Source: Saccharothrix sp. ST-888 (GTDB taxonomy: Bacteria > Actinomycetota > Actinomycetes > Streptomycetales > Streptomycetaceae). From it: a stretch of 64,000 bases of DNA. The notes under the pieces are model-generated. The model had not been told where the DNA came from. It saw only the letters and a program-made list of their open reading frames with translations, and searched no databases. Below, piece after piece: positions 23,956 through 32,822 of the stretch. Made by a program: the position numbers and the translations under genes. The stretch's first letter is position 1. Every line of letters starts with the position of its first letter. The stretch covers positions 62,001-126,000 of the forward strand of contig NZ_JYJF01000001.1 in NCBI RefSeq assembly GCF_000955975.1. Reading direction: 5' to 3'.

Positions 23956-26900
23956 ACGCCGCTGCCCACCTGCCGCCGCCCGGTGCCCCGTCGGCCCCGG
24001 GAGCGTGACCGGCCCCGGCCCGGGCCGCTGCCGACCAGCCGGGAGGCGCCGCCCGCGGCCGCCGGCTCCGGCCAGGCCGCGACCGGGTTGCCGAGCCAGC
24101 GGGTGCCGTCCGGCACCGACTCGCCGCTCATCACCAGCGACGCGGCCCCCACCGACACCCCGGTACCGAGGTTCGAGCCGGGCAGGGTGATGGAGTGCGG
24201 GCCCGTGCTGGCTCCCGCGCCGATGTGCACGGTGTCCAGCCGCATCACCCGGTCGTGGAACAGGTGCGTCTGCAGCACCGTCCCGCGGTTGATGCTCGCA
24301 CCGGCCTCGATGGCGATCAGGTCGGTCTCCGGCAGCCAGTGCGTCTCGCACCACACCCCGCGTCCGACCCGGGTGCCGAGCGAGCGGAGCCAGACGTTGA
24401 GGAACGGCGTGCCGATGATGGCCTGGCCGAGCCAGGGCATCGCCAGCTCCTCGACGAAGGTGTCGTACAGCTCGTTGCGCCACACGAAGTGGGACCAGAG
24501 CGGGTGTTCACCGGCCTTGAAGCGGCCGACCAGCACCCACTTCGCCACCGTCGTGGTGATCAGCGCGGCCAGCCCGGCTCCCATCAGGATGAGCCCGGCG
24601 CACGCGGCGGCCGCGGCCCGGCCGTCATGGTCGATCAGCTCCTGGAGCGCCCCGAAGGCCAGGTCGCCGAGGAGGGCGACCAGCAGCACCGGCACGAACC
24701 GGCACAGCTCCACCGCCCCGCGGGCGACGACCAGCCGCCGGGGTGGGTCGTAGGTGTGGCCGGGGTCGTCGGTACGGGCCACCCGGGGCAGCGAGAAGCC
24801 GGGACGTCCCAGCCATGAGGACCCGGCCTCGGCCTGCGGGGGTGCGTCGGAGAGCACCCCGACCAGGGAGTTGTCGGGAAGCGTGCGGCCCGGTCCGACG
24901 ATGCCGGAGTTGCCGACGAAGCTGCGTCGGCCGACCTGCGAGGTCCCGAGCCGCAGCCAGCCGCCGCGCACCTCGAACGGCGCCACCAGGGTGTCGTCGG
25001 CGAGGAACGCCCCGTCGTCCACCCGCATCAGGCCGGGCAGGGCCAGCACCGTGGAGGCCTCCACCCGCCGGCCGATCCGGGCGCCGAGCAGCCGGAGCCA
25101 GACCGGGGTGAACAGACTGGCGTAGAGGGGGAACAGCGACCTGCGGGCGGTGTCCATCAGCCGGGTGACGACCCAGACGCACCAGGCCACCCGGCCGAGC
25201 GACGGGTGGTGTCCCGGCTTGATCGCCAGGCTGCACAGCCGGACCGTGCCCACCAGCAGCAGCGCGTAGCAGACCATCGAGAGCAGCACCGCCAGTGGCG
25301 TCGCGATCAGCAGCTGGACCATCGCGGTGGCCAGGGTGCGGTCCTGGTCGAGCAGCGAGAGCAGGATGACCAGCGCGGGCAGTGCGGCGAGCAGCGGCAT
25401 CAGCCCGAAGCCGAGCAGCCCCACCCCGTACGCGGCGTTCCAGAGCCGGGAGCGGCGGTGCCGGGGCAGTGGCCAGCCGGTGCCCGCCGGGCCCATCTCC
25501 GCCGTCGGGCGGGCCGGTGAGCCGTGCCACTGCTGACCTGCGGCGACCTCGTCGAGGACGCAGCTGCCGGCGGCGACGTCCGCCCAGTCGCCCACCCGGG
25601 CGCCGGGCATCAGGGTGCTGCGGGTGCCGACCCGGGCGCCGGTGCCGATCTCGACACTGCCCAGGTGCAGCACGTCGCCGTCCAGCCACCAGCCGGCCAG
25701 GTCGACCTCCGGCTCGATGCTGGAGCCGTCGCCGAACCGGGCGAGTCCGGTCACCGGCGGCATCGCGTGCAGGTGCACGTCCTCGCCGACCTGGCATCCG
25801 AGGATCCGCGCGTAGCGGCGGGCCCAGGGGGTGCCGATCACCGAGGCGACGTTGAAGGAGGCCACCGCACGTTCGGCGGCCCAGAGCCTGAGGTGGACCG
25901 AGCCGCCCCGGGGGTAACTGCCCGGCCGCAGCCCTGCGGTGAGCAGCCGGGCCGCGCCCGCCCCGATCACCAGCCGCCCGGCCGCGCTGTACAGCACCAG
26001 CCAACCGGCGACGATCAGCCACCACGGCGTGTACGGGGCCCAGGCCAGCGTCCGTCCGGTCAGGTTGCCGAGCACGGCCAGGTTGTCGAGCGCGGCCAGG
26101 GCCAGCACCCAGCGCAGGCCGCTGACGGTGAACAGCAGGGTGAGGAAGGCCAGTTGCACCACGCCCGCCCGCCTGGGGGTGGGCCGCACCAGGCGCGTCC
26201 CGCCGAGCGGGCCGCCGAGTTCGTCGAGCCTGGCGGCCTGGGCGAGCAGGGTGGGGTGGGCGTAGACGTCGGCGACGGAGACGCCGGGGTGACGGGTGCG
26301 CAGCACCGAGACCAGCTTGGCGGCCGCGATGCTGGTCCCGCCGAGCGAGAAGAAGTCGCTGTCGCCGGCCACCGGCAGACCCAGCAGGTCCTGCCACCTC
26401 CCGGCGAGCCAGCCGGCGGTGCCGGTCAGGGCGGGGCCGGTGGGCGCCGTCGGGGCGAGGTCGGCCAGCGGCCAGGGCAGGGCGTTGCGGTCGACCTTGC
26501 CGGAGGTCTTGGTCGGCAGGTCGTCCACCAGGGCGAGCAGCGGGACCAGTGACTGGGGCAGCCGGTCGAGCAGCGCCAGCCGGGCGGCGGCGGTGTCGAA
26601 CGGCGTGCCGGGGCCGCCGTCGGGAACCAGGTAGCCGACCAGCACCTGGCCGCCGGCCGGAGTACTGCGGACCGCCGCGGCGGCGGCGCGGACGCCCGGC
26701 AGCGCCTGCAGGGCGGCGTCGACCTCGCCGAGTTCGATCCGGCGCCCGGAGAGCTTGACCTGCTCGTCGGCCCGGCCGACGAAGACCAGTCCCTCGGGAT
26801 CGGCCCGGACCAGGTCGCCGCTGCGGTAGACGCGGGTGCTCTGCAGGTACGGGCTGCTGACGAACTTCTCGGCGTCCTTGGCCCGGTCCAGGTAGCGCGC

Positions 26901-27995
26901 GGTGCCGACGCCGCCGATCAGCAGCTCACCGGTCTCGTTCCAGGCGACCGGCTTGCCCTGCTCGTCGACGACCGCGAGCTCCCAGCCGTCCAGCGGTGCG
27001 CCGATCCGTACCGGTTCACCCGGCGTCATCAGCGCGGCGCAGGCGACCACCGTGGTCTCGGTCGGGCCGTAGGTGTTCCACAACTCGCGGTGCGGGGCGG
27101 CCAGTCGGCCGACCAGCTCCTCGGGGCACGCCTCGCCGCCGAGGATCAGCAGCCGGACCTGCTCCAGGTACTCGGTCGGCCAGAGCGCGACCAGGGTGGG
27201 CACGGTGGAGACCACCGTGATCCGCCGCTCGACCAGCCACGGCCCGAGGTCGGCGCCGGCCCGCACCAGCGAGCGCGGGGCGGGGACCAGGCAGGCGGCG
27301 TGCCGCCAGGCGAGCCACATCTCCTCGCAGGAGGCGTCGAAGGCGACCGAGAGCCCGGCGAGCACCCGGTCGCCGGGGGCCAGCGGACGGCCGCGCAGGA
27401 ACAGCCGGGCCTCGGCGTCGACGAACGCCGCCGCCGAGCGGTGGCTGACCGCAACACCCTTGGGGCGTCCGGTGGTTCCGGAGGTGAATATGATCCAGGC
27501 GTCGTCGTCCGGGGCCGGCGCGCCGGGTCGGCCGCCGGAGGGTCTGCAGGAGTCGGTCGCGATGACCAGCCCCGCGCCCAGCACCGCGCAGACTCCGGCG
27601 TCCGCCCACACCATCGCGGCCCGCTCGTCGGGGTCGTCGGCGTCGACGGGTACGTAGGCCGCGCCGGTGCGCAGCGTCGCGAGGATCGCGACGTAGAGGT
27701 CGGCCGTCCCGGAGGGGACGCGCACACCGACCCGGTCTCCTCGGCCGATGCCGAGGGACGCGAGGCGTCCGGTGAGCGCGTCGACCTGCTCCAGCAGCGT
27801 CCGGTAGTCGAGTACCGCGGCTCCCGCGTCCAGCGCGGGGGCATCCGGGTGCGCCTGGACGGCGGCCTCGATCACGTCGATCAGGGTCCGTGCGGGGGCG
27901 GCCGGGTTCACCGGCCACAGCGCCCCGCCCGCCGACCCGGGTGTGGTCCCGAGCGGCGGCAGACTCAAGTCCGCTACTTCACGTGATTCCATCAA
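23952..27995 (-). CDS. Pls/PosA-family non-ribosomal peptide synthetase (candidate poly-lysine-type synthetase)
   Basis: 1347 residues with the epsilon-poly-L-lysine synthetase (Pls) layout. Adenylation domain (~40-510): A3 FTSGTTGRPKGV at 170-181, A5 NTYGPTE, A7 YRSGDLV, A8 GRADEQVKLSGRRIELGEV, A10 LPTKTSGKVDRNALP. Carrier domain with FFSLGGTSI, Ser555. Then three pairs of membrane helices separating three hexapeptide/acyltransferase-like C domains (the TIGR02353-type terminal region). No condensation or thioesterase domain. The pocket reads D-A-E-S-I-G-T-V-V-K by eye, similar to lysine codes. The product would be a membrane-coupled cationic homopolymer or small isopeptide; family members with other diamino acids exist. 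A palindrome lies upstream. Confidence 0.85.
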   Translation of the reverse strand: MMESREVADLSLPPLGTTPGSAGGALWPVNPAAPARTLIDVIEAAVQAHPDAPALDAGAAVLDYRTLLEQVDALTGRLASLGIGRGDRVGVRVPSGTADLYVAILATLRTGAAYVPVDADDPDERAAMVWADAGVCAVLGAGLVIATDSCRPSGGRPGAPAPDDDAWIIFTSGTTGRPKGVAVSHRSAAAFVDAEARLFLRGRPLAPGDRVLAGLSVAFDASCEEMWLAWRHAACLVPAPRSLVRAGADLGPWLVERRITVVSTVPTLVALWPTEYLEQVRLLILGGEACPEELVGRLAAPHRELWNTYGPTETTVVACAALMTPGEPVRIGAPLDGWELAVVDEQGKPVAWNETGELLIGGVGTARYLDRAKDAEKFVSSPYLQSTRVYRSGDLVRADPEGLVFVGRADEQVKLSGRRIELGEVDAALQALPGVRAAAAAVRSTPAGGQVLVGYLVPDGGPGTPFDTAAARLALLDRLPQSLVPLLALVDDLPTKTSGKVDRNALPWPLADLAPTAPTGPALTGTAGWLAGRWQDLLGLPVAGDSDFFSLGGTSIAAAKLVSVLRTRHPGVSVADVYAHPTLLAQAARLDELGGPLGGTRLVRPTPRRAGVVQLAFLTLLFTVSGLRWVLALAALDNLAVLGNLTGRTLAWAPYTPWWLIVAGWLVLYSAAGRLVIGAGAARLLTAGLRPGSYPRGGSVHLRLWAAERAVASFNVASVIGTPWARRYARILGCQVGEDVHLHAMPPVTGLARFGDGSSIEPEVDLAGWWLDGDVLHLGSVEIGTGARVGTRSTLMPGARVGDWADVAAGSCVLDEVAAGQQWHGSPARPTAEMGPAGTGWPLPRHRRSRLWNAAYGVGLLGFGLMPLLAALPALVILLSLLDQDRTLATAMVQLLIATPLAVLLSMVCYALLLVGTVRLCSLAIKPGHHPSLGRVAWCVWVVTRLMDTARRSLFPLYASLFTPVWLRLLGARIGRRVEASTVLALPGLMRVDDGAFLADDTLVAPFEVRGGWLRLGTSQVGRRSFVGNSGIVGPGRTLPDNSLVGVLSDAPPQAEAGSSWLGRPGFSLPRVARTDDPGHTYDPPRRLVVARGAVELCRFVPVLLVALLGDLAFGALQELIDHDGRAAAAACAGLILMGAGLAALITTTVAKWVLVGRFKAGEHPLWSHFVWRNELYDTFVEELAMPWLGQAIIGTPFLNVWLRSLGTRVGRGVWCETHWLPETDLIAIEAGASINRGTVLQTHLFHDRVMRLDTVHIGAGASTGPHSITLPGSNLGTGVSVGAASLVMSGESVPDGTRWLGNPVAAWPEPAAAGGASRLVGSGPGRGRSRSRGRRGTGRRQVGSGV

Positions 27996-28043
27996 CCTGC
28001 TCTATCGGTCTCGTGGACTGCGGGTTCTTCGAAGGCGGCTACG

Positions 28044-28057
28044 GACCGTATACGGTC
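28044..28057. promoter_or_regulatory. Perfect 14-bp palindrome upstream of the Pls-like gene
   Basis: GACCGTATACGGTC, 49-62 bp before the ATG of the synthetase gene, in a 222-bp gap that is AT-richer than its surroundings. Likely an operator for a dimeric regulator (inference). Confidence 0.5.
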
Positions 28058-28217
28058 GATTGCCCCCACAGCCGAGGCTAGACGCAGTTCTCCGGCGATC
28101 CGCGCACAAAAGGCCCCTGTTCATCAAAGTCTCATCGACGTTAAGGACTGCTCACAGATTGAGAACGCGTCAGCCCGGCACCCTACCAGGAGTGACGGGC
28201 AGGTCACCGCACATGGT

Positions 28218-29408
28218 CTAGACAACGATCACGGGGTGCAGCACCAGGGCGTCGAACAGATAGCCCTCGCGGTTGTTGCGGGAGCGGCGGGGCTGAGTGT
28301 TTCCCTCCTGGTCGCCGGCGCGCGCCACCAGCGTGTACGGGCCCGGGTGTTCGGGCCGCCAGTCGAAGCTCCAACGGGTCCAGGTGCCGGCATCCGGCCG
28401 GTCCAGCAGCTGCGCGCGGCGCCAGCCGCGACCACCGTCCGTGCTCACCTCGACTTGACGGATCGTCCCCGCACCGGACCAGGAGCGGCCGTGCAGCCGG
28501 TGGCACTCCCCCGCGGCGAGCGCGGCGCCCCGGGCGAGCTCGAAGGCGCTCTTCACCACCTGCCCGGCGAGCGGCGCACCGCCCTGCTGCGGGTAGTCGG
28601 GGCCGAACATCCGGTAGAACTCGGTGTTCCAGGGTGAGTGGAGCGGCCCGGCGGCGACCTCGATGGTGCCGACCCACTTGATCCAGGCGATCCCGACCCA
28701 GCCCGGCACCACCAGCCGCAGCGGCGCGCCGTGATCGGGGGTCAGCGGCTCGCCGTTCATCTCGTACGCCAGCAGGACGTCGTCCAGCGCCTTGCCGATC
28801 GGCAGCGGGCGGCGGACGTGGCCCAGGTTCCGGCCGTCGGAGGTGACGTAGTCGGGGTCGAGCCCGACCGGCATCACGTCCACCGCCTCGGGGCGCAGTC
28901 CGGCCAGCCGCAGCACCTCGGCCAGCCGCACGCCGCGCCAGCTCGCGACCCCGATGCCGCCGAGCGTCCAGGGGGTGCCGGGGACGCTGTGCCGCTGCTG
29001 GGCGGCGAAGAAGCTGCGGCCGTTGCCCGCGCACTCGACGGCGGAGCTGAGCGAGGTGGCCGGCAGCCGCCTGAGCTCCGCGAGGCCGAACTCGACGGCG
29101 GGTCCGCGCAGTCCGTCACCGGTGACGGTGAGCCGCCAGGTGTCCGGGTCGATCACCGGGGTGCCGGTGTGGTTGCGGACGAAGAACCGCTCGGTGGGGA
29201 CGTGGAAGCCGGTACAGCTCTCGCGCAGGGTGTCCCAGCGCATCTCGGCGTTGGTCTCGTGCCGGACGAACCACTCGGGCGGCAGCGGTTTGACGATCCC
29301 GGCCACCGGGGCGGACAACTCCACACCGCCGGAGGGGAGTCCACTGCCGGAGGCGGCCTGCGCCGCTCGCTGCTCACGGTCGTACTCGAACGCATTCATC
29401 GGTCGCAT
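28218..29408 (-). CDS. Sulfite oxidase-type molybdopterin oxidoreductase
   Basis: 396 residues. The oxidoreductase molybdopterin domain contains the Mo-ligand Cys in SSAVECAGNGRS, plus FFVRNH, DYVTSDGRNLGHVRRPLP and WVGIAWIKWVGTIEV. The C-terminal Mo-co dimerisation domain follows (GRSWSGAGTIRQVEVSTDGG, WSFDWRPEHPGPYTLVARA). No Tat signal, so it is probably cytoplasmic. Family members oxidise sulfite or reduce related substrates; the electron acceptor is not encoded nearby. ATG 29408 chosen; ATG 29399 (MNAFEYD) is also possible. Same strand as the Pls gene but separated by 222 bp. Confidence 0.87.
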   Translation of the reverse strand: MRPMNAFEYDREQRAAQAASGSGLPSGGVELSAPVAGIVKPLPPEWFVRHETNAEMRWDTLRESCTGFHVPTERFFVRNHTGTPVIDPDTWRLTVTGDGLRGPAVEFGLAELRRLPATSLSSAVECAGNGRSFFAAQQRHSVPGTPWTLGGIGVASWRGVRLAEVLRLAGLRPEAVDVMPVGLDPDYVTSDGRNLGHVRRPLPIGKALDDVLLAYEMNGEPLTPDHGAPLRLVVPGWVGIAWIKWVGTIEVAAGPLHSPWNTEFYRMFGPDYPQQGGAPLAGQVVKSAFELARGAALAAGECHRLHGRSWSGAGTIRQVEVSTDGGRGWRRAQLLDRPDAGTWTRWSFDWRPEHPGPYTLVARAGDQEGNTQPRRSRNNREGYLFDALVLHPVIVV

Positions 29409-29549
29409 CCATTCCGGTCGGGGTGGGACGGAACCTCGGATGGGAGACGGCGCGCAATCACGAGCACCCGGAGGGTGGCTGGGGGCTCGCGCCGCCCTGT
29501 CATGCCCCGGATGATAGGGCGGATCCGAAGGACTCCGACAGCGGACGGC

Positions 29550-29581
29550 TTGACCTTGACACGGGTGTCAACCTCTACCGT
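29550..29581 (+). promoter_or_regulatory. MerR-type promoter/operator
   Basis: -35 TTGACC (29550-29555), then the perfect 16-bp palindrome TTGACACGGGTGTCAA (29556-29571), then -10-like CTACCG or TACCGT (29575-29581). The 19-20 bp spacer filled by a dyad is the signature of promoters controlled by MerR-family activators. It precedes the hydrolase-MerR pair, so autoregulation by that MerR is likely. Confidence 0.75.
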
Positions 29582-29649
29582 CCTCAGTGACGGCATCGCG
29601 TACCGGCAGTCCCGGCCGGCACACCCGACGACCCATCGAGGAGCACACC

Positions 29650-30426
29650 ATGACGTCCCGCCCGCTCTCCCGGATCACCAAGGGCTCCGGCCCCGGCCTC
29701 CTCCTCGCGCACGGCGCGGGCGGCGGCGCCGAGGCGAACTGGGGTGCGCTGATCGGACCGCTCTCCGAGCACTACTCCGTGGTGGCACCGGACTATCCGG
29801 GCTCCGGCGGCACTCCGCTCGATCCCGGCCCGCTCACCCTGGACGACCTGGCGGACCGGCTGGTCGAGGCGGCCGTCGAGGAGGGGCACGAGACGTTCGA
29901 CCTGGTCGGCTTCTCGCTCGGCTCGGCCGTCTCGGTCCGGGCCGCGGTCCGGCACCCCGAGCGGGTGCGCTCGCTGGTGCTGATAGCCGGGGTCGCCAGG
30001 ACCGGTTCGCACATGCGGCTGCTGGTCGACTCGCTGCTGGAGGCGGAGCGGCTCAGCCCGGCCCTGCGGGCCAGGTTCAACATCCCGTTCGCCTTCAGCG
30101 CGGAGTGGATCGACCGGCACTCGGCGGGTGAACTCGCCCTGCTGGCCGAGGTGATGGTCGCGAGCACTCCGCCCGGCCTGCACCGGCAGTTCGAGCTGGT
30201 CCGCACCGTGGACGTCACCGGCGACCTGGCCGAGATCGCCGTGCCGACCCTGGTGGTCAGCACCACCGAGGACACCCTGTCCGTCCCGGCCCAGCACCGG
30301 ATCTTCGTAGAGGGCATCCCCGGCGCCCGGCTGCTCGAACTCGCCTCCGGCCACCTGGTCGCCGTCGAACGCGGCCCCGAGCTGCTGGCCGCCGTCCGGG
30401 ACTTCCTCGCCGAGCAGCACCGGTGA
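29650..30426 (+). CDS. Alpha/beta hydrolase
   Basis: 258 residues from ATG 29650, preceded by GAGGAG. Alpha/beta-hydrolase fold: oxyanion HGAGGG, nucleophile elbow GFSLGS (Ser), late ASGHLVAVE (His), and Asp in STTEDTLSVP. Substrate unknown; cytoplasmic. The gene sits directly behind a MerR-type promoter and in front of the MerR gene, with a GTGA overlap to a possible upstream start of that gene. Expression is therefore probably induced by the MerR ligand. An in-frame start 21 codons upstream has no ribosome-binding site. Confidence 0.9.
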   Translation: MTSRPLSRITKGSGPGLLLAHGAGGGAEANWGALIGPLSEHYSVVAPDYPGSGGTPLDPGPLTLDDLADRLVEAAVEEGHETFDLVGFSLGSAVSVRAAVRHPERVRSLVLIAGVARTGSHMRLLVDSLLEAERLSPALRARFNIPFAFSAEWIDRHSAGELALLAEVMVASTPPGLHRQFELVRTVDVTGDLAEIAVPTLVVSTTEDTLSVPAQHRIFVEGIPGARLLELASGHLVAVERGPELLAAVRDFLAEQHR

Positions 30427-30476
30427 CCTCGCCGTTCACCCGGAACAACCGGCCGCACGGCCGCGTTGGCCCGTAT

Positions 30477-30860
30477 ATGCGCATCGGGGAACTCGCCAGG
30501 CTGACCGACGTCTCCACCCGCCTGCTGCGGTACTACGAGCAGCAGGGCCTGCTCCACTCGGAGCGCACCTCCGGCGGGTACCGGGAGTACGGCGCGAACG
30601 CCCAGGTGCGGGTCCGTCAGATCCGCGGCCTGCTGGCGGCCGGCCTCTCCACCAGGGTGATCGCCGAGATCCTCCCGTGCGCCACCGGCCCGCTGCCCGC
30701 CCTGGAGGCCTGCCCCGACCTGCTGGCGACCCTGCGCGCCGAACTGGCCGACCTGGACGGCCGGATCGACACCCTCACCCGGAGCCGCGACGCGCTGGCC
30801 GCGTACCTGGCGACGGCCCGCCTGGCCGCCGCCCCGGCCACCGTCCCGTACGCAGCCTGA
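30477..30860 (+). CDS. MerR-family transcriptional regulator
   Basis: 127 residues. N-terminal MerR DNA-binding domain MRIGELARLTDVSTRLLRYY, EQQGLL, GGYREYGANAQVRVRQIRGL, followed by the dimerisation helix RAELADLDGRIDTLTRSRD. Two Cys (LPCATGP, EACPDLL) in the effector region could sense metal, redox or organic signals, but this spacing is common in small-molecule MerR proteins. ATG 30477 matches the family start; a GTG at 30423 overlapping the hydrolase stop could give an 18-residue extension. Likely binds the palindrome at 29556-29571. Confidence 0.88.
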   Translation: MRIGELARLTDVSTRLLRYYEQQGLLHSERTSGGYREYGANAQVRVRQIRGLLAAGLSTRVIAEILPCATGPLPALEACPDLLATLRAELADLDGRIDTLTRSRDALAAYLATARLAAAPATVPYAA

Positions 30861-31161
30861 CGGTTCTCCGCCCGGACCTTCCCGGCCGCATCCGGCCCAC
30901 GGCCTGCGGGACGCCGTCCGGGTCGCGGTCGGCGAGGCGATGGCCGAACAGCACAGTGACCGGCCTCCTCCGTCCGGGTGAAATCCGGGCACCCGGCACC
31001 GGGCGGCCGGATGCCGCAACTCCCGTGCCCCGTCCGGCCGAAGCAGGCCGGACGGGACACTTCCGTCCGGTCACCGACCGCAACCCAGCATTACAGACAG
31101 TCAGATCAGTGACATGCTGGCCGACGCACCACCCGCCCGAGCTGCCGAAAAGGCCCGCACG
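30861..31161. other. Intergenic region
   Basis: 301 bp between two plus-strand genes with a strong hairpin at 31029-31056; the stretch from 31057 to 31161 probably carries the promoter of the transporter gene. No gene seen. Confidence 0.5.
31029..31056 (+). terminator. Putative terminator
   Basis: 11-bp perfect stem CCCGTCCGGCC/GGCCGGACGGG with a 6-nt loop, 170 bp after the MerR gene. Confidence 0.55.
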
Positions 31162-32523
31162 ATGTCCTTACGAGCGTCCGTACTGCCGCGCTCGACCCGC
31201 CCGACGGGCCCCTCGCACGCAGCCGAACACCCGGCCCCGCCCGGCCCCGCCCGCGGACCCGTGGCCCTGCGCGGACGCCTGCCCGGCCGCCGGGCCGTGA
31301 CCACCGACCGGGCCGTCCGCGCCCACCTGGCCCTCGCCACCGTCGCGGCCTGCGCCCTCGGCCTGGTGCTCCCCGAGACCGCCGCCCTGATCAGACACTG
31401 CCGCCCGGTGCCCGGGGCCAACCCGCCGATGCTGATGCTGCTCGCCGCGATGTTCATCGGCGGCTTCGAGGTCCGCGCGGCGGACGCCGCCCGCGCGCTG
31501 CTGCGCCCCGGACTGCTGCTGGCCGGGCTCGGGGTGGCGCTGGTCCTGCGGATGCTCGTCCTGCTCGGCGCCGAACGGGCCGCCGACTGCTGGCCCGACC
31601 CGCACGAGGCGCTCTGGCTGGTGGTCGGGCTCTCCCTCACCGCCACCATGCCGGTCGCCGGGTCCGCCCAGACCTGGGGCGCCAAGGCCCAGGCCAACGC
31701 GCCGCTCGGCCTCGGCCTGGTGCTGGCCACCACGCTGCTCAGCCCGCTCACCGTGCCGCTCGGACTGGTCCTCGCCGAGGAGCCCGAGGCCGGCGGCCCG
31801 CGCCAGGTGCTGGACGCGCTCGCCAGGTCCGACTCCACCTGCGGGTTCATGGCGCTCTGGGTGGCCGCCCCCTGCCTGGCCGGACTCGCCGCCCGGCGGC
31901 TCACCCGGGGCCTGGTCGGCGGACGGTTCCGCGCCGCCGTGCTGCCCTGGCTGCGACTGCTCGGGCTGCTCAACGCGCTCGGGCTGACCTACCTCAACGC
32001 CGCCGGGGTCTTCGGCGAGATCGGCCGCCGGCCCGAGCCCCGCCTGGTCGCCCTCGCCCTGCTCGCGGGCGGCGCGGTGTGCGCCGTCCCCTTCCTGGCC
32101 GGCTGGCTCACCGCACGCCAGGCCCACATCGAACGGGACACCACCGCCGCGCTCACCCTGGCCACCGGCCTGAACAACACCAGTGCGGCCGCCGCCCTGG
32201 CGGGCAGCCAGTTCAGCGGCCACCCGGCCGTACTGCTGCCGATCTTCTTCTACGGCATGACCCAGCAGCTGCTGGCCGCCTGCGCCCCCCGGCTGCTCCG
32301 CGCCCGCGACCGACGCGGCAGCCGCACCCCGTACGGGCCCGGCGGCTCACGCGGTCCGCGCGGCCGCCACCGGGCCCGCCGCCTTCACGCCCCGAACGGA
32401 CGGCGCACCCCGCGCGGCCCCGGCCGGCGGCGCAAAGTGCCCCGCCCACCGGCCCCGCACCCGCCCGCCACCTGCACAGATGTCCCGATGCCGAGCCCCC
32501 GCCCAGACTTCACCCGGACGTAG
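31162..32523 (+). CDS. BASS-family (bile acid:sodium symporter-like) transporter
   Basis: 453 residues, about nine or ten membrane segments from residue 60 to 390, then a basic, Pro-rich cytoplasmic tail of about 65 residues. The motif GLNNTSAAAALAG and the earlier TATMPVAGSAQTWG fit the crossing helices of the BASS fold. Members move organic anions with sodium; the substrate is not assigned. ATG 31162 is preferred because GAAAAGG precedes it; ATG 31114 is in frame but has no site. The start region (1-50) is Arg/Pro-rich and predicted cytoplasmic. Confidence 0.75.
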   Translation: MSLRASVLPRSTRPTGPSHAAEHPAPPGPARGPVALRGRLPGRRAVTTDRAVRAHLALATVAACALGLVLPETAALIRHCRPVPGANPPMLMLLAAMFIGGFEVRAADAARALLRPGLLLAGLGVALVLRMLVLLGAERAADCWPDPHEALWLVVGLSLTATMPVAGSAQTWGAKAQANAPLGLGLVLATTLLSPLTVPLGLVLAEEPEAGGPRQVLDALARSDSTCGFMALWVAAPCLAGLAARRLTRGLVGGRFRAAVLPWLRLLGLLNALGLTYLNAAGVFGEIGRRPEPRLVALALLAGGAVCAVPFLAGWLTARQAHIERDTTAALTLATGLNNTSAAAALAGSQFSGHPAVLLPIFFYGMTQQLLAACAPRLLRARDRRGSRTPYGPGGSRGPRGRHRARRLHAPNGRRTPRGPGRRRKVPRPPAPHPPATCTDVPMPSPRPDFTRT

Positions 32524-32546
32524 TCACCGTTTAACACCCTCCTGGA

Positions 32547-32747
32547 ATGCTCTCTGACATGAACGCTCAGCCGACCTCGGCCCCGCAGGCCCTTCCTCCG
32601 GACCGGTTCCCGCTCCCCCAGCGGCATCGCCGCGTCCTCGCCTGCGCCGCCGTCGCCGCCTCGATCGCCCTGGGCAGCCTCGGCGTCGCCGCCACGGTCG
32701 AGACCGTCCGCCAGGACACCCTCGCCGTCAGCGCCCCGGCCCGCTGA
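32547..32747 (+). CDS. Very small single-helix membrane protein
   Basis: 66 residues (or 62 from ATG 32559). Polar Pro/Gln-rich start, basic PQRHRR, one hydrophobic segment VLACAAVAASIALGSLGVAA, short tail. No family recognised. No convincing ribosome-binding site, so existence rests on codon bias and the positive-inside layout. Small proteins of this build are common in streptomycetes. Confidence 0.5.
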   Translation: MLSDMNAQPTSAPQALPPDRFPLPQRHRRVLACAAVAASIALGSLGVAATVETVRQDTLAVSAPAR

Positions 32748-32822
32748 CCCGCCTGGCCGGCAGCCCCGGGCGGTACCCGAACGCCAGGGCGATCGGGCAG
32801 CCGCAGCCGGGCGCAGCCGCCC

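Noticed and set aside
30423..30476. GTG start for the MerR gene at the hydrolase overlap
   Set aside because: It adds 18 residues before the conserved MRIGELARL start; kept only as an alternative.
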